A stretch of 10,925 nt of DNA, from the NCBI GenBank assembly GCA_030536675.1, contig JAUNPM010000032.1, positions 1 to 10,925 of the forward strand, given 5' to 3'. A model generated the notes under the pieces. The model made no database searches. It was not told the DNA's origin and was given only the letters and a program-made list of their open reading frames with translations. Made by a program: the position numbers and the translations under genes. Source of the DNA: Clostridia bacterium. Lineage in GTDB: Bacteria; Bacillota; Clostridia; Lachnospirales; CAG-274. Positions 1-5,825 of this stretch are shown piece after piece. Position 1 is the stretch's first letter; every line of letters begins with the position of its first letter.

Positions 1-173
1 AAAGAATCCTCTTTAACGTCCATATATGTAAATATTTTAACATTGTTATTTATGTGAGGCAGCTTATATGCAGTTGCCGTTGATACAAATATGTTGTACC
101 CTATTCCGTTGTTGTCAACTGTTATATTGTTTTCACCTATATAAACAAGTTCTCCCTTAATATAACTTATCAT
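1..173 (-). CDS. ruvA: Holliday junction branch migration protein RuvA (N-terminal part, cut by window edge)
   Basis: RuvA binds the four-way Holliday junction as a tetramer and loads the RuvB helicase for branch migration during recombinational repair. The 57 visible codons read MISYIKGELVYIGENN at the start, then a VDNNGIGYNIFVS strand and a KIFTYMDVKEDS segment. This is the usual order of the N-terminal OB-fold of RuvA (start, GxGY turn, 'T-x-x-x-V-K-E-D' strand). The ATG at 171-173 has a GGAGA ribosome binding site about 7 bases upstream. The rest of the gene (about 140 codons in typical RuvA) lies left of the window. It starts 35 bases after the nitroreductase gene on the same strand with no terminator between, so the two may be co-transcribed. 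That is an unusual upstream partner, since ruvC is the common one. Identification rests on the N-terminal domain only. Confidence 0.85.
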   Translation of the reverse strand, partial: MISYIKGELVYIGENNITVDNNGIGYNIFVSTATAYKLPHINNNVKIFTYMDVKEDS

Positions 174-208
174 TTATAATCTCCAATTCCATAAAACCCG
201 TAAACGAT

Positions 209-877
209 TTATTTTTCAACATAAGTGACCACAGAATCAAAATCGTTTCTCTCCGTAGCCTCCGTGTATCCGTCGGCACTAGTATCAATGTCCTTATTTT
301 CTTTACCTATTAATATTACGTCGGAAGCCTCCATATCATCGGGTATTCCAAGCATTTCCTTATATTCAGCCTTCTTATCACCGTTGAAAGCAATTGTAGG
401 TGAAGCTATTATCTTAGTTCCATATCCCAAAGCATTAGCCATAACGCACATATTTTCACAGGCAAGACCTCCGTCAAATTCCGAATCTTCCTTTAATGAA
501 ATAACTATTGCAACAGGTGCGTCAGCAATGCCTGCCTTTTGCAGTCCTCCGCTTTGTGCTACTGCTTTTGCCTCCTCAGGCATACCCGAACTCATATCCT
601 CGGCAATTTCGTTAAGTATATTTTTATCCGTTATTACGCTGAAATGCCAAGGCTGTCCGTTCATACCACTGGGGGCATTTATTCCCGCCTCAAGTATTGA
701 CTTTATATCCTCATCATTTACCTCTTCATCGGTGAAATACTGAACCGTAGGTATATCCTTTATAAGCTCCGTCAAACTGCTGTCATTTGCCGCTTCACTG
801 CTTTGACCTCCCGTACAGCCTGAAAAAGCAAGTGCCAAAGTAACTCCAGTCAATACAATATAAAATCTTCTTTTCAT
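209..877 (-). CDS. Predicted exported lipoprotein of the nitroreductase (FMN) family
   Basis: 222 residues. The N-terminus (MKRRFYIVLTGVTLALAFSGC) is a lipoprotein signal: basic start, hydrophobic run, and a lipobox-like F-S-G-C ending at Cys21. A Ser/Asn-rich linker follows. Residues about 45-220 are a nitroreductase-like fold: 'YFTDEEV..EDI' helix start, the FMN-site motif APSGMNGQPWHF at 68-79, and the helix DGGLACENMCVMANALGYGT at about 135-154. Family members transfer electrons from NAD(P)H via FMN to nitro compounds, quinones or flavins; the substrate here is unknown. The conserved N-terminal Arg that usually precedes the 'x-F/Y' (RRSxRxF) is not seen: the segment reads P-T-V-Q-Y-F. The frame is open up to an ATG at 895. 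The ATG at 877 is preferred because AAAGGCGGG lies just before it, and because the predicted transcript would begin only about 8 bases before 895. An extracytoplasmic flavoprotein of this family is uncommon. Confidence 0.82.
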   Translation of the reverse strand: MKRRFYIVLTGVTLALAFSGCTGGQSSEAANDSSLTELIKDIPTVQYFTDEEVNDEDIKSILEAGINAPSGMNGQPWHFSVITDKNILNEIAEDMSSGMPEEAKAVAQSGGLQKAGIADAPVAIVISLKEDSEFDGGLACENMCVMANALGYGTKIIASPTIAFNGDKKAEYKEMLGIPDDMEASDVILIGKENKDIDTSADGYTEATERNDFDSVVTYVEK

Positions 878-909
878 AAAAATCCCGCCTTTCATTAAAA
901 ATATACTTA

Positions 910-938
910 ATTATACAATATCATATGTCCATATTCAA
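910..938 (-). promoter_or_regulatory. Sigma-A type promoter for the nitroreductase lipoprotein gene
   Basis: On the minus strand there is TTGAAT (933-938), a 17-base spacer and a perfect TATAAT (910-915). Transcription would begin near 903, giving a leader of about 26 bases to the ATG at 877. This spacing also argues against the in-frame ATG at 895. Confidence 0.6.
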
Positions 939-1048
939 TGATTTTAACAAAATATGATCCAATGGGAATAATTTTTAATTTTTTGTTCAAATTACTATTA
1001 TAAACACCAATAAATTAAAAACACCCGTTTGATTTAAGGAGCATTTTT

Positions 1049-1213
1049 ATGAGAGTATATAAAAAGAAAACCTGTCCCAATTTTAAACCTCTTCCTCAAA
1101 TTCCCTATATGTTCAGAGATGAGCCAAAATGCAGTCATTGTGCATTTTATTCCGATAAAAGCTGTTACAAAGGCTTTCTTGACACTCTTGATTACGATGA
1201 TGACAGGCAGTAA
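1049..1213 (+). CDS. Small cysteine-containing protein of unknown function (54 aa)
   Basis: A 54-codon frame running from ATG 1049 to TAA 1211-1213. It begins MRVYKKKTCPNF and ends in an acidic stretch DYDDDRQ. An AAGGAG ribosome binding site (1036-1041) stands 7 bases before the ATG, and an intrinsic terminator follows 31 bases after the stop, so it looks like a complete single-gene unit. It has four cysteines: Cys9, Cys28, Cys31 (in C-S-H-C) and Cys39, plus His30. That pattern could bind a metal such as zinc or an iron-sulfur cluster, but this is inference. There is no signal peptide and no membrane segment; a basic N-terminus and acidic C-terminus are visible. A poor -10-like TATTAT lies at 996-1001 with no good -35. 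I do not recognise the family. The gene is oriented opposite to both neighbours. Confidence 0.72.
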   Translation: MRVYKKKTCPNFKPLPQIPYMFRDEPKCSHCAFYSDKSCYKGFLDTLDYDDDRQ

Positions 1214-1244
1214 CCATTGAGCAGTACAATTACAATTCTTTTAA

Positions 1245-1275
1245 GGCTGTCAACTCAGACAGCCCTTTTATTTTT
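1245..1275 (+). terminator. Intrinsic terminator after the small Cys protein gene
   Basis: Perfect 7-bp stem GGCTGTC (1245-1251) / GACAGCC (1258-1264) with a 6-base loop, followed by CTTTTATTTTT. The T-run suits plus-strand transcription. The stop codon of the convergent nudC gene (1268-1270) lies inside this T-run, so the hairpin may also fold in the nudC transcript, but its minus-strand tail (TTAAAAGAA) is a poor U-tract. Confidence 0.8.
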
Positions 1276-2092
1276 GATTTCTGAATACCTCTATCATTTC
1301 ATTTGTAAGACTTATAAGAGAATTGTTTTCGGGAATATCCTCTCTTTCAAACCATACGGCTTCCGAAAGCTCACTTTCATCTCTTACTATTTCACTGCTG
1401 CCGTCAACCTCGGCAAAAAATCCCATTAAAAGCGTGTCTGAAAAAGACCATGGCTGATTTTTGTAATATCTGATATTTTTTACACTAAGTCCAACTTCCT
1501 CCCTGACCTCACGTCTTACAGTGTCCTCAAAGGTTTCTCCCACCTCCGTATACCCTGCAATAAGAGTATATCTTGCATACTTGCTGTGTTTAGGATTATA
1601 CTTTGTCAAAAGTATTCTGTTTCCGTCAGTCAATGCCACTATAACACAGGGAGCAATGCCGGGATATACGGTTTTGCCGCAGCTTTCACACACAACAGAA
1701 CGCTCCATTTTACCTTTTTTCATAGGTGAGCCGCATCTTGAACAAAACCTGTTGTCATTATACCACCTGTGTATTTGTATTGCAGTGACGCCTGCAAACG
1801 CTTTCCACATAGGAAAAGCCGTTCTGAAATATTCCTGTCCCTCAAAATGCCAGCCTTCAAACTCTTCATTTTCAGAAGCCTCTGCCATAAACAAATTTGT
1901 ATCGTCTATTCTAAAAAGAAATTCAGGCTTGCTTTTAACATTGAGCTCTCCAACTGCGGGAAACCAGGTCCTTCCCCCTTCTTCACGCACAAGCACATTA
2001 TTACCCTTAAAAATAATTAAAATATCCTCACTGTCAGCCTCTTTATTTTCAAACTCAACATAGTATTTATGGGGCGCTATATCCTGTATCAT
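1268..2092 (-). CDS. nudC: NudC-type NAD(H) pyrophosphatase (Nudix hydrolase with zinc ribbon)
   Basis: 274 residues, close to the usual length of NudC. In this family the enzyme cleaves the pyrophosphate of NADH/NAD to NMN(H) plus AMP, and characterised members remove NAD caps from RNA. Layout: a divergent N-terminal domain (about 1-110); a zinc ribbon with Cys117/Cys120 (FCSRCG) and Cys135/Cys138 (CESCG); then the Nudix domain with a complete Nudix box at 180-202 (G180, E186, R194-E195, E198-E199, G201). The NudC-specific motif SQPWPF appears as NQPWSF at 212-217, just after the Nudix box. This motif and the zinc ribbon separate it from general Nudix hydrolases. The ATG is preceded by GGAGGA with about 5 bases spacing. 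It lies 81 bases after the SMR gene on the same strand; co-transcription is possible, but there is also a weak promoter candidate in the gap. Confidence 0.92.
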   Translation of the reverse strand: MIQDIAPHKYYVEFENKEADSEDILIIFKGNNVLVREEGGRTWFPAVGELNVKSKPEFLFRIDDTNLFMAEASENEEFEGWHFEGQEYFRTAFPMWKAFAGVTAIQIHRWYNDNRFCSRCGSPMKKGKMERSVVCESCGKTVYPGIAPCVIVALTDGNRILLTKYNPKHSKYARYTLIAGYTEVGETFEDTVRREVREEVGLSVKNIRYYKNQPWSFSDTLLMGFFAEVDGSSEIVRDESELSEAVWFEREDIPENNSLISLTNEMIEVFRNQK

Positions 2093-2141
2093 AATATTCC
2101 TCCGTATTTCTGCAAAACAAAATAATTTTAATTACCTGTAT

Positions 2142-2170
2142 ATTTAACAGTCTGCATATGCTTTACTCAA
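2142..2170 (-). promoter_or_regulatory. Weak promoter candidate upstream of nudC
   Basis: Minus strand TTGAGT (2165-2170), 17-base spacer, TTAAAT (2142-2147). Each hexamer matches 4 of 6 consensus bases. Such matches occur by chance in AT-rich DNA; the spacing and the position in the gap before nudC are the only extra support. Confidence 0.3.
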
Positions 2171-2173
2171 TTA

Positions 2174-2491
2174 TTAATTCCCTTTTAAATTAAGAACAAT
2201 GCATCCCGCCACAACAAGCACAAGACCTAAAATACCCGTTAGTGACAAGCCCTGTTTAAATACCACTGCCGAAATTATTGCAGTTGCAACAATACCCACA
2301 CCGCACCACGTAGCATAAGCAATGCCCAAATTTATTTTTAAAAGTGATTTTGAAAAACAAAAAAAGCATACAAAATACAAAATAAGACACAAAACAGTAG
2401 GTAATATTTTAGTAAATCCCTCTGATAGCTTAAGCATTGTTGTGGCACAAAGCTCTAGTACTATAGCCGCTCCAAGAAGTATATATGCCAT
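2174..2491 (-). CDS. SMR-family (EmrE/QacE-like) multidrug efflux transporter
   Basis: 105 residues forming four hydrophobic helices (about 2-20, 30-50, 56-76, 83-102), the full size and shape of a small multidrug resistance protein. These work as antiparallel dimers in the cytoplasmic membrane, swapping protons for cationic or polar drugs. The essential membrane Glu is present as Glu13 (VLELCATTMLK), as are the K-x-S-E-G-F turn after helix 1 and the GIAYATW-x-GVG signature of helix 3 with Trp62. The E-x-x-x-T-T-x-x-K pattern and GIAYATW resemble the EmrE/Qac branch more than the SugE/Gdx guanidinium exporters, and no guanidine riboswitch is visible. Six cysteines are an oddity. Start ATG has GAGGTG 5 bases upstream. 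It stands alone, not as a paired SMR. No promoter is visible between the pur terminator and this gene; a TATAAT lies too close to the ATG and lacks a -35. Confidence 0.9.
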   Translation of the reverse strand: MAYILLGAAIVLELCATTMLKLSEGFTKILPTVLCLILYFVCFFCFSKSLLKINLGIAYATWCGVGIVATAIISAVVFKQGLSLTGILGLVLVVAGCIVLNLKGN

Positions 2492-2521
2492 ATTTTCACC
2501 TCAACATTATATTCAAATCTC

Positions 2522-2580
2522 AAAAAATCGGGGAACAAGCACTAAATCACTTAAACATATGATTTTGCGGCTCATTCCCC
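2522..2580 (-). terminator. Intrinsic terminator of the purM-purN-purD operon
   Basis: The minus-strand RNA forms an 11-bp outer stem between 2570-2580 (GGGGAATGAGC) and 2530-2540 (GCTTGTTCCCC), with two G-U wobbles, and an inner AAATCA/TGATTT stem, followed by GATTTTTTG (2522-2529). On the plus strand the wobbles become A-C mismatches and there is no T-run, so the element is directional. It starts 10 bases after the purD stop codon. Confidence 0.82.
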
Positions 2581-2589
2581 TCTGTAATA

Positions 2590-3849
2590 TTATTTAATAC
2601 CTATATCGGTTCTAAAATGCTTGTCCTTAAAGTCAACAGCCTTAACACCCTCATAGGCAATTTTTATGGCGTCGTCCAGATCTTTTCCTATTCCCGTGAT
2701 TCCCAGAACTCTGCCTCCGTTGGTTACAAACTTACCGTCCTTTAAGGCTGTTCCTGCGTGGAACACAATAATGTTGTCCATTTTTTCCGCAGCATCAAGT
2801 CCCGTTATTTCATATCCCTTTTTGTAGCTTTCAGGGTATCCTCCGCTTGCAAGCACAACGCAGGCAGCACCATTGTCATACCACTCTACATTTACTTTAT
2901 CAAGTGTTCCGTCAACACAGGCTTCAAATATTTCCATAAGATCCGTTTTAAGTCTTGGAAGCACCACCTGTGTTTCGGGATCTCCGAAACGGGCATTGTA
3001 TTCAATGACCTTCATTCCCTTAGGTGTAAGCATAAGCCCAAAGAAAATTATTCCCTTAAATGTTCTGCCCTCTTTATTAAGAGCCTCAACGGTAGGCTTG
3101 TATATTGTTTCCATACACTCTTCCGCAAGCTCCTTTGTATAAACCCTTGAAGGAGAAAAAGTTCCCATTCCTCCCGTATTAAGTCCCTTGTCACCGTCTA
3201 AAGCTCTCTTGTGATCCTGAGCGGAAACCATAGGCACAATTGTTTTTCCGTCGCAAAAGCTTAAAACAGACATTTCCTGTCCCGTCAAAAATTCTTCTAT
3301 AACGACCTTATTGCCGCTTTCACCGAATTTTTTGTCAACCATTATTGTTTTAAGTCCTTCTTCCGCCTCTTCCAAGCTATTGCATATAAGCACACCCTTG
3401 CCCAGTGCAAGACCGTCTGCCTTTAACACAACAGGGAAATCACCCTTTTTAATATATTCAAGAGCATTTTCATAATTATCAAAGGTTTCATATGCTGCTG
3501 TAGGAATATTGTATTTTTTCATTAATTCCTTACTGAAAGCCTTGCTTCCTTCAATAATTGCAGCATTTGCCTTAGGTCCGAATATTTTAAGTCCCTCTGC
3601 CTCAAATTTGTCAACAATGCCTCCCACAAGAGGATCGTCCATACCCACTACGGTAAAGTCAATATTGTTTTCTTTGACAAAATCAGCCAGCTTATCAAAT
3701 TCCATAGCGCCTATGCTTACAAGCTCCGCAATTTGACCTATGCCTCCATTTCCCGGTGCACAATATATTTTATCGACCTTGGGACTTTGGTTTAATTTCC
3801 AGCATATGGTATGCTCTCTTCCACCGCTTCCCACAACTAAAACTTTCAT
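2590..3849 (-). CDS. purD: Phosphoribosylamine-glycine ligase (GAR synthetase)
   Basis: 419 residues, the usual length of monofunctional PurD. It joins glycine to 5-phosphoribosylamine using ATP, the second step of IMP synthesis, in the cytoplasm. N-terminal nucleotide-like fold: MKVLVVGSGGREHT at 1-14 and CAPGNGG at 30-36. ATP-grasp domain: VLKADGLALGKGV at 141-153, EEFLTGQEMSVL at 185-196, and DHKRALDGDKGLNTGGMG at 212-229. Metal/ATP-site segment: EYNARFGDPETQVVLPRL at 283-300. The C-terminal PurD domain ends with a GGRVLGITG segment (378-386). All key motifs are intact. Start ATG has AAGGAGA upstream. It begins 24 bases after the purN stop and is the last gene of the operon before the terminator. 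In many clostridia purH sits between purN and purD; here it does not. Confidence 0.97.
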   Translation of the reverse strand: MKVLVVGSGGREHTICWKLNQSPKVDKIYCAPGNGGIGQIAELVSIGAMEFDKLADFVKENNIDFTVVGMDDPLVGGIVDKFEAEGLKIFGPKANAAIIEGSKAFSKELMKKYNIPTAAYETFDNYENALEYIKKGDFPVVLKADGLALGKGVLICNSLEEAEEGLKTIMVDKKFGESGNKVVIEEFLTGQEMSVLSFCDGKTIVPMVSAQDHKRALDGDKGLNTGGMGTFSPSRVYTKELAEECMETIYKPTVEALNKEGRTFKGIIFFGLMLTPKGMKVIEYNARFGDPETQVVLPRLKTDLMEIFEACVDGTLDKVNVEWYDNGAACVVLASGGYPESYKKGYEITGLDAAEKMDNIIVFHAGTALKDGKFVTNGGRVLGITGIGKDLDDAIKIAYEGVKAVDFKDKHFRTDIGIK

Positions 3850-3873
3850 ATATGTTCTCCTTTTAAGCTACCG

Positions 3874-4494
3874 CTATACTCTTTTAACAATTCCGTCAAC
3901 TATCTTTAACCTGTTCTGTGCAAAAAGCTTCACAGCCTCGGGATATATTACCCATTCAGCCTGTTCCATTACTCTTTTCTGAAGAATTTCGGGAGTGTCG
4001 TCGTCCTTTACTTCAACGGCCTTCTGCAATATAATAGGTCCTGCGTCACAATCGGCAGTTACAAAATGCACAGTTGCGCCCGTAATCTTAACTCCCGCAT
4101 TTAATGCCGCTTCGTGTACCCTAAGCCCGTAATATCCCTTGCCGCAAAAGCTTGGTATAAGGGCAGGGTGAATATTTATTATTCTGTTTTCAAATTCATT
4201 TATAAACTCACTGCCCAGCACTACCATAAAGCCTGCAAGCACAATAAGGTCTATATTTCTTTCCTTAAAGTATTTAACAAGAGCCCTTTCGTAATCTCCC
4301 GCAGCATTAAAATCCTTTTTTCTTATTACGGTATTCTCAATGCCCCTTGCCCTTGCTCTCTCAAGAGCATAAGCACCTTCCTTGCTGCTTACAACGGCAG
4401 TAACCTCCGCATCTGTTCCGCCCTTATCAATGGCGTCCAAAATAGCTTGAAGGTTTGTTCCTCCTCCGCTGACCAATGCACCTATTTTTATCAT
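3874..4494 (-). CDS. purN: Phosphoribosylglycinamide formyltransferase (GAR transformylase)
   Basis: 206 residues. It formylates GAR with 10-formyltetrahydrofolate, the third step of IMP synthesis. The start MIKIGALVSGGGTNLQ gives the phosphate-binding SGGGTNLQ loop (9-16). The catalytic set is intact: Asn107 and His109 in NIHPALIP, and Asp150 in the TADCDAGPIIL segment. The frame can be opened 6 bases earlier at a TTG (4498-4500). ATG 4494 is chosen because a GGGG-containing ribosome binding site is 8 bases away (only 2 from the TTG) and because PurN proteins normally begin 'M-x-K-I'. It follows the purM stop by 14 bases, so purM and purN are surely co-transcribed. The ribosome binding site (AAGCGGGG) is less canonical than those of its neighbours. 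Confidence 0.95.
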   Translation of the reverse strand: MIKIGALVSGGGTNLQAILDAIDKGGTDAEVTAVVSSKEGAYALERARARGIENTVIRKKDFNAAGDYERALVKYFKERNIDLIVLAGFMVVLGSEFINEFENRIINIHPALIPSFCGKGYYGLRVHEAALNAGVKITGATVHFVTADCDAGPIILQKAVEVKDDDTPEILQKRVMEQAEWVIYPEAVKLFAQNRLKIVDGIVKRV

Positions 4495-4508
4495 ACACAA
4501 TACCCCGC

Positions 4509-5534
4509 TTATTGAAGTTCAATATTTATTCCCTGACCTTTTGTTACATTTCCTATTATATAAGCCTTTTCTCCCGCTTCTTCAATAACCCTTAATGCTT
4601 TTTCGGCGTCAGCCTTTGCCACTGCAGCAACCATACCTATACCCATATTAAAGGTATTGTACATACTCATTCTTTCAACATTTCCCTTTTCTTCAAGCAT
4701 CTTAAATATAGGAAGAATATCCCATGTACCCTCTTTAATGTTTACTTTAGTACCCTCAGGCATCATTCTCGGAATATTTTCTATAAAACCGCCGCCTGTA
4801 ATATGGCTCAAGCCTTTAACGTCCACTTTTTTAATAAGCTCAAGAACAGTCTTTACATATATTTTTGTAGGAACAAGGAGAGCCTCGCCTAATGTTGAAC
4901 CAAGCTCTTCAACATATGTATCCATACTTTCTTTGTTAATGTCAAAGACCTTTCTTACAAGAGAATATCCGTTTGAATGGATACCGCTTGAGGCAATGCC
5001 TATAAGCACATCTCCGTCACATATTCTGCTGCCGTCAACAGCCTTTGTTTTATCCATAATACCTACAGTAAAGCCTGCAAGATCATATTCGTCCACAGGA
5101 TAAAATCCGGGCATTTCGGCAGTTTCACCGCCTATAAGTGAACAGCCTGCCTGGCGGCAGCCCTCAGCTACACCGCTTACAATTTCAGCAATTTTTTCAG
5201 GCTCATTTTTGCCGCAGGCAATATAGTCAAGGAAAAACAAAGGCTCTGCACCGCTGCACACAACATCGTTTACGCACATTGCAACAGCGTCAATACCTAT
5301 AGTATTATGCTTGTCCGTAACAAAAGCAATTTTAAGCTTTGTTCCCACGCCGTCAGTCCCGCTTACAAGAACAGGCTCCTCCATTTCCTTAGCCTTTGCA
5401 ATACTGAAAAGTCCGCCAAAGCCTCCAATATCACACAAAACCTCGGGTCTGAAAGTACTTTTAACGTGACCCTTCATTAATTCAACAGCCTTGTATCCTG
5501 CCTCTACATCTACACCTGCTGACTTATAATCCAT
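4509..5534 (-). CDS. purM: Phosphoribosylformylglycinamidine cyclo-ligase (AIR synthetase)
   Basis: 341 residues, standard PurM length. It closes the imidazole ring of FGAM to give AIR using ATP, the fifth step of IMP synthesis. It begins MDYKSAGVDVEAG, the typical 'Y-K-x-A-G-V-D' start. Further family motifs: SGTDGVGTK (58-66), DAVAMCVNDV (82-91), GGETAEMPG (135-143), HSNGYSLVRK (186-195) and HITGGGFIENIPR (244-256). All belong to the PurM/SelD ATP-binding fold. Start ATG has AAGGAGG 9 bases upstream. It is the first gene of a three-gene operon (purM-purN-purD), with a consensus promoter 45 bases upstream. The other pathway genes (purF, purL or purSQL, purH and so on) are not in the window, so they must be at another site. 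Confidence 0.97.
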   Translation of the reverse strand: MDYKSAGVDVEAGYKAVELMKGHVKSTFRPEVLCDIGGFGGLFSIAKAKEMEEPVLVSGTDGVGTKLKIAFVTDKHNTIGIDAVAMCVNDVVCSGAEPLFFLDYIACGKNEPEKIAEIVSGVAEGCRQAGCSLIGGETAEMPGFYPVDEYDLAGFTVGIMDKTKAVDGSRICDGDVLIGIASSGIHSNGYSLVRKVFDINKESMDTYVEELGSTLGEALLVPTKIYVKTVLELIKKVDVKGLSHITGGGFIENIPRMMPEGTKVNIKEGTWDILPIFKMLEEKGNVERMSMYNTFNMGIGMVAAVAKADAEKALRVIEEAGEKAYIIGNVTKGQGINIELQ

Positions 5535-5578
5535 AAGTATTATCCTCCTTAAATTGCATATCGTATTTTATACCTACT

Positions 5579-5607
5579 ATTGTAAACTAAATTTGACAAA
5601 ATGTCAA
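5579..5607 (-). promoter_or_regulatory. Sigma-A promoter of the purM-purN-purD operon
   Basis: Minus strand TTGACA (5602-5607), exactly 17 bases, TACAAT (5579-5584). The -35 box is perfect and the -10 matches 5 of 6. Transcription should start near 5572, giving a leader of about 38 bases that is too short for a riboswitch. No purine riboswitch core was seen in the 290-base upstream gap. Confidence 0.8.
5593..5607. promoter_or_regulatory. Palindrome overlapping the purM -35 box (possible operator)
   Basis: Perfect 6-bp inverted repeat TTGACA-AAA-TGTCAA. The right arm is the -35 hexamer itself and the left arm lies in the spacer. A dimeric regulator bound here would block RNA polymerase. It does not look like the Bacillus PurR box. 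A palindrome containing TTGACA could be coincidence. Confidence 0.3.
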
Positions 5608-5724
5608 TCTATCCCAAAGCCTTTTTTACATTGTTTGATTTCCCGCTCCTTTGAATTGTTTATATAGCCCCTGCAATGTTTGAATCTTACAAATAAATTT
5701 GCAAAATTCAGCAAGTAAACAAGC
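5608..5724. other. Intergenic stretch between purM promoter and PBP terminator
   Basis: About 117 AT-rich bases. I see no gene (a minus-strand AAAGGAG is followed by an ATG that stops at once), no riboswitch and no strong hairpin. Confidence 0.5.
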
Positions 5725-5767
5725 CAAATAAAATAAGCGGCGCAGAATCAAAATGATCTGCACCGCT
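5725..5767 (-). terminator. Intrinsic terminator of the class A PBP gene
   Basis: The minus-strand RNA forms an 11-bp stem (5757-5767 with 5736-5746; AGCGGTGCAGA / TCTGCGCCGCT), complete only if one U-G wobble is allowed. On the plus strand that pair is a C-A mismatch. The stem is followed by TTATTTTATTTGG, a broken U-tract. The broken tract makes efficiency uncertain, but the direction and the place 58 bases after the stop codon fit. Confidence 0.68.
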
Positions 5768-5776
5768 AAGCTATGA

Positions 5777-5805
5777 TCTTCGTCAACCTCACCGTCTGAC
5801 AAAGA
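5777..5805 (-). other. Second hairpin in the 3' region of the PBP transcript
   Basis: In minus-strand RNA, 5798-5805 (TCTTTGTC) pairs with 5777-5784 (GACGAAGA) over 8 bp including one U-G wobble, around a 13-base loop. It lies between the PBP stop codon and the terminator hairpin and has no U-tract. It could protect the mRNA end or be chance. Confidence 0.35.
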
Positions 5806-5825
5806 ACCAAATTTTCACTTATTTA

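Noticed and set aside
225..743. A 172-codon plus-strand frame opposite the nitroreductase gene.
   Set aside because: Antisense shadow; no ribosome binding site, and the minus-strand frame carries clear family motifs.
1521..2063. A 180-codon plus-strand frame opposite nudC.
   Set aside because: Antisense shadow of a gene with an intact Nudix box and zinc ribbon.
4498..4500. TTG start for purN, two codons upstream of the ATG.
   Set aside because: Only 2 bases from the ribosome binding site; the ATG at 4494 has workable spacing and matches the family start.
5535..5725. Possible purine riboswitch upstream of purM.
   Set aside because: No conserved core found, and the mapped promoter leaves a leader of only about 38 bases.
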